Shown in pieces: positions 61,280-64,000 of a stretch of DNA of 64,000 bases. The notes below the pieces were generated by a model. The model had not been told where the DNA came from. It was given only the letters and a program-made list of their open reading frames with translations, and searched no databases. The DNA is from Paenibacillus etheri (GTDB lineage: Bacteria > Bacillota > Bacilli > Paenibacillales > Paenibacillaceae), in assembly GCF_001012825.1 (NCBI RefSeq), contig NZ_LCZJ02000018.1, positions 487,122-551,121 of the forward strand, given 5' to 3'. Both the position numbers and the translations under genes were made by a program. The number at the start of each line of letters is the position of its first letter. Positions within the stretch are counted from its first letter, which is position 1.

Positions 61280-62665
61280 ATGAGGACAAACAATAATAAA
61301 ATCGGGATTTTTGATGCCCAGTACAGAGCGTTGACAATCGGTATTATTCTGGCAGTTACAACAGTAGCATTCGAGGGGTTGGGGGTTACGACGATTGCAC
61401 CAAAAGTGGCGCAAAGTTTGAATGCGATCCATTATTATGGTTGGATTTTTAGTGCATTTCTTTTATTCCAAATCATTGGCACAATGGTCATTGGACAGCA
61501 GATTGATAAGAATGGTGTATATAAATCATTTGTCATTTCGATTCTAGTTTTTGTTGGAGGTATCGTTATTGCAGCAACTTCCTTCAATATGTACATGTTG
61601 ATCATAGGCAGAGCTTTACAAGGTTTCGGAGCGGGTGCGCTTATAACTTGTGTATACTCCAGTATTACTTTAAGTTACCCTGACAGTCTAAGAACAAAAA
61701 TACTTGCAGCATTCTCCAGTGCTTACGTTCTTCCTGCATTGATTGGTCCATATATCGCAGGGCTTTTAGCTGAACATCTTTCATGGAGGTTTGTGTTCTG
61801 GCTTGTTCTGCCGTTCATTGTTCTATCTGTATGCTTAACGCTCCCATTATTTCGTAAGTTACAAACTGAAAATACTAATACTTCATCGACTAAAAGAGGG
61901 AAGTATAAAGAAATATACGCAATTTTATTAACATTAGGAACGGGGCTGCTATTAGCTGGATTAGGGTTTTTACCTTATTGGAAGGGGATTGTGATTTCAG
62001 TTTCAGGGGTCTTGATTATGATTCAACCTTTACGGAAACTGCTGCCAGAGGGTGCTTTAGTAGTTAGAAAAGGTTTGCCGGCAACCATTGTTACTAGAGG
62101 GCTGTTTGTTGCGTGCTACTCTGCTGTTGAAAGCTATGTTGTTCTAGCTCTAACAAATGTTAAAGGGTTATCGGCAGATGTTGCGGGCTTAACCGTTGCT
62201 GCTGGGGCTATAAGTTGGTCAATAGCAGCGTGGTTGCAATCCAAGCTTGATGAACAAGACCATGGGAAGGGCCGTAAACAACGGGTGATGATCGGCGTTG
62301 CTTTTATGATTGTCGGAGTTGCGCTGGTCATAACCGTGATAGGAATTTCAGGTAATGGAATCGTGCTCGCAGTGTTCTCACAAATACTTACCGGTTTTGG
62401 AATAGGGTTGGCACATCCAACCACGGGAGCTATTGCGCTCCAGCATGCCGAAGAAGGCGAAGCAGGTTCAATTTCAGCGAATATTCAATTTATTGATGCG
62501 TTTAGTCCTGCACTTAGCATTGGATTAGGCGGGGCCTTAATTACCATTAGTGATACCTTTGGATGGGGTGTAATGACAGGAATCATGTTGGCTTTATCCA
62601 TCCAGCTTCTTTTCGTAATTTTAAGCTTTATAGCTACTTTCCGAATTGCGAAGAAGGCAACCTGA
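61280..62665 (+). CDS. DHA2-family MFS efflux transporter
   Basis: This 461-residue exporter has about 14 helices, helix-2 GWIFSAFLLFQIIGTMVIGQ, GRALQGFGAGALITCVYSSI, and motif-C-like ALIGPYIAGLLAEHLSWRFV. ATAAGGAGGAC precedes the ATG. It is controlled by the MarR gene upstream by context. The substrate is probably a lipophilic drug or a metabolite. A small hairpin at about 62745-62762 lies behind it. Confidence 0.9.
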   Translation: MRTNNNKIGIFDAQYRALTIGIILAVTTVAFEGLGVTTIAPKVAQSLNAIHYYGWIFSAFLLFQIIGTMVIGQQIDKNGVYKSFVISILVFVGGIVIAATSFNMYMLIIGRALQGFGAGALITCVYSSITLSYPDSLRTKILAAFSSAYVLPALIGPYIAGLLAEHLSWRFVFWLVLPFIVLSVCLTLPLFRKLQTENTNTSSTKRGKYKEIYAILLTLGTGLLLAGLGFLPYWKGIVISVSGVLIMIQPLRKLLPEGALVVRKGLPATIVTRGLFVACYSAVESYVVLALTNVKGLSADVAGLTVAAGAISWSIAAWLQSKLDEQDHGKGRKQRVMIGVAFMIVGVALVITVIGISGNGIVLAVFSQILTGFGIGLAHPTTGAIALQHAEEGEAGSISANIQFIDAFSPALSIGLGGALITISDTFGWGVMTGIMLALSIQLLFVILSFIATFRIAKKAT

Positions 62666-62831
62666 AGCAGAGATAATATATGACTGTGGAAGCAAGGGGG
62701 AAGACAAGGCTGTACTGGCTGGGGCCTATTTAAACATCTCATATCCCATCTTTATGGGATTGGTCCTAGCAAGGGATCTACTTATAATTGTTAGTAATTC
62801 TTAGACAAATATAAGTGGGGACGGGATCAGC

Positions 62832-64000
62832 ATGAATATTGCAAAAAATACAGAACTAACAGGCATGCGGAGGCAGCGGCTGGGGATGATGGCGGCTATT
62901 TGTATGGGGGCTTTTATTTCCCATTTTACAGCCGGAATTATGAATGTATCGCTTCCTTTTTTTATAAATCATTTTCAGACAGAGCTGGCAAAAGGATTGT
63001 GGATTACAACAGGATACTTACTAGTGATTACTGCACTTCTCCCTGTAATGGGGAAATTGGGTGATCGCTATGGGTTTCGTCGTATTCACAATCTCGGATA
63101 TGTGATTTTTACGGTTGGTTCGATCTTGGTCGCTTTTTCACCTAATCTGCCAATATTGCTTGCGCTTAGAGTTGTGCAGGGTATAGGTGCTGCGATGTTC
63201 CAAGCAACGAATATTGCACTCATCACCATTCATATGCCGAAAGAGCAGAGAGGACGTGCGCTCGGAATTCTGAGTACGGCTGTCGCACTGGGCGGGATGA
63301 CCGGTCCAATTGCGGGAGGTCTGATTGCGGAGTGGTTCAGTTGGCAATGGCTATTTTTGATCCATGTCCCTGTGGCGATTGTGGCTACAGTTATGGCCTA
63401 TAGGTACATTCCGAGCCGCGTGCAAGAGCGTAAGTCGGGAACTGTCAGCATCGTGGGGGCTGGCTTGTTCATGGTATGGATCACCTTGCTGCTTCTCGTT
63501 ATAACAAATGGGAGCAAATGGGGTTGGATGTCTACGCGGACAATGGCGAGTTTGATGTTTTTTTTCCTGCTTTTGGTCACGTTTTTATTATGGGAACGGA
63601 GACAAAAGACACCTTTTCTACCTCTTCGGGCTCTGAGAATTCCTGCTGTGGCGGGTGGTTTGATCGTTAGCTGTGCCTCTTTTATACTTTCTAATACATT
63701 GCTAGTCCTTATTCCATTCTATTTGATGGGAACAACGGTTCAATTTTCATCCTCCACGACGGGTTACATTATGGCGGCTTATCCTATTGCATTGGCCTTT
63801 GCAGGTCCTCTTGCCGGTTACTGGTCCGATCGTTATGGCTCTCGTCAGCTGATGCTTATGGGGCTGAGCTGCATGGGAAGCGGGTTCGTCTTGTTGCTAT
63901 TATTTTTAGAGAATATCCGGGTGTATGGAATTGCTGCGATTCTATGTCTTATCGGACTCGGGATGGGGCTCATTGCTTCTCCGAATAATAGCTATATTAT
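62832..64000 (+). CDS. DHA2-family MFS transporter, cut by window end
   Basis: An open frame from ATG 62832 runs past the window end, giving at least 389 residues of an EmrB/QacA-type exporter. It has GLWITTGYLLVITALLPVMG, KLGDRYGFRRIHNLGYVIFT (motif A), VVQGIGAAMFQATNIALITI and ALGGMTGPIAGGLIAEWFSW (motif C), and more than ten helices. The ribosome site (GGGGACGGG) is modest. It is a second DHA2 gene just behind the first, on the same strand, possibly in the same transcript. Confidence 0.85.
   Translation, partial: MNIAKNTELTGMRRQRLGMMAAICMGAFISHFTAGIMNVSLPFFINHFQTELAKGLWITTGYLLVITALLPVMGKLGDRYGFRRIHNLGYVIFTVGSILVAFSPNLPILLALRVVQGIGAAMFQATNIALITIHMPKEQRGRALGILSTAVALGGMTGPIAGGLIAEWFSWQWLFLIHVPVAIVATVMAYRYIPSRVQERKSGTVSIVGAGLFMVWITLLLLVITNGSKWGWMSTRTMASLMFFFLLLVTFLLWERRQKTPFLPLRALRIPAVAGGLIVSCASFILSNTLLVLIPFYLMGTTVQFSSSTTGYIMAAYPIALAFAGPLAGYWSDRYGSRQLMLMGLSCMGSGFVLLLLFLENIRVYGIAAILCLIGLGMGLIASPNNSYI

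Noticed and set aside
1-64000. tRNA, rRNA, riboswitch or complete insertion sequence
   Set aside because: I looked for cloverleaf ends, conserved rRNA stretches, T-box or common riboswitch cores, and transposase motifs, and saw none I could support.

Overview
The window looks like chromosome of a spore-forming Bacillota bacterium, most likely Paenibacillus or a close relative. The reasons are strong AGGAGG-type ribosome binding sites, mid-range GC, a YheC/YheD-type spore-coat ATP-grasp protein beside a collagen-like protein, a gerAB remnant, two orphan sporulation-type histidine kinases, a copper-amine-oxidase-type stalk domain, and many AraC, MarR and DHA2-transporter genes. I saw no rRNA, tRNA, complete insertion sequence, CRISPR array or prophage.

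Layout. 0-1.3 kb: an unknown gene and a solitary APS kinase. 1.4-6.7 kb: a Fur-controlled siderophore uptake locus: an AraC regulator open in frame with a FeuA/FepB-type lipoprotein, two FecCD permeases and a ferredoxin/flavodoxin-NADP reductase-like flavoprotein; no ATPase is present. 6.8-11.5 kb: ordinary accessory genes (SDR, GNAT, VOC, AraC, methyltransferase) and a frameshifted DUF4184 gene. 11.6-12.4 kb: a non-coding element containing nine tandem 52-bp units; a one-unit copy with the same flanks lies at 27.7 kb. 12.6-19.6 kb: a sensor kinase, a broken DUF421 gene, a MarR/DHA2 efflux pair with matching operators, a CAP plus stalk-domain protein, an MFS scrap, a truncated uppP and a GNAT with no standard start codon.

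19.7-27.6 kb is the main defence feature: a complete four-gene Wadjet (Jet/Mks/Ept SMC-type plasmid defence) operon in the order jetD-jetA-jetB-jetC, best matching type II, with a terminator-like hairpin in its leader. 27.9-44.2 kb holds a PAS kinase, a MOSC protein, a serine hydrolase, a flavodoxin, a lipase, spore-associated genes, an AlkD-like protein, a CyuA/UPF0597 enzyme, SelO, DinB, and a DeoR-type regulator with nagA. 44.2-49.4 kb has an AraC/LysE pair and a Gfo/Idh - AraC - Gfo/Idh operon. 49.8-57.2 kb carries a large secreted RCC1/BNR-type protein and an unusual operon: a 1058-residue GNAT fused to beta-sandwich and mutarotase-like modules, overlapping an amidohydrolase gene. 57.3-64 kb holds LysE, an ADP-ribosylglycohydrolase, a CAP lipoprotein, a gerAB remnant, a second MarR/DHA2 pair with clear operators, and a third DHA2 transporter cut by the window end.

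The most interesting leads are the AraC-lipoprotein fusion with a second Fur box inside the ORF, the Wadjet operon with its leader hairpin and non-standard Walker A, the 52-bp expanding repeat element, and the GNAT-mutarotase/amidohydrolase pair. All calls come from reading the sequence only; no database search was run.
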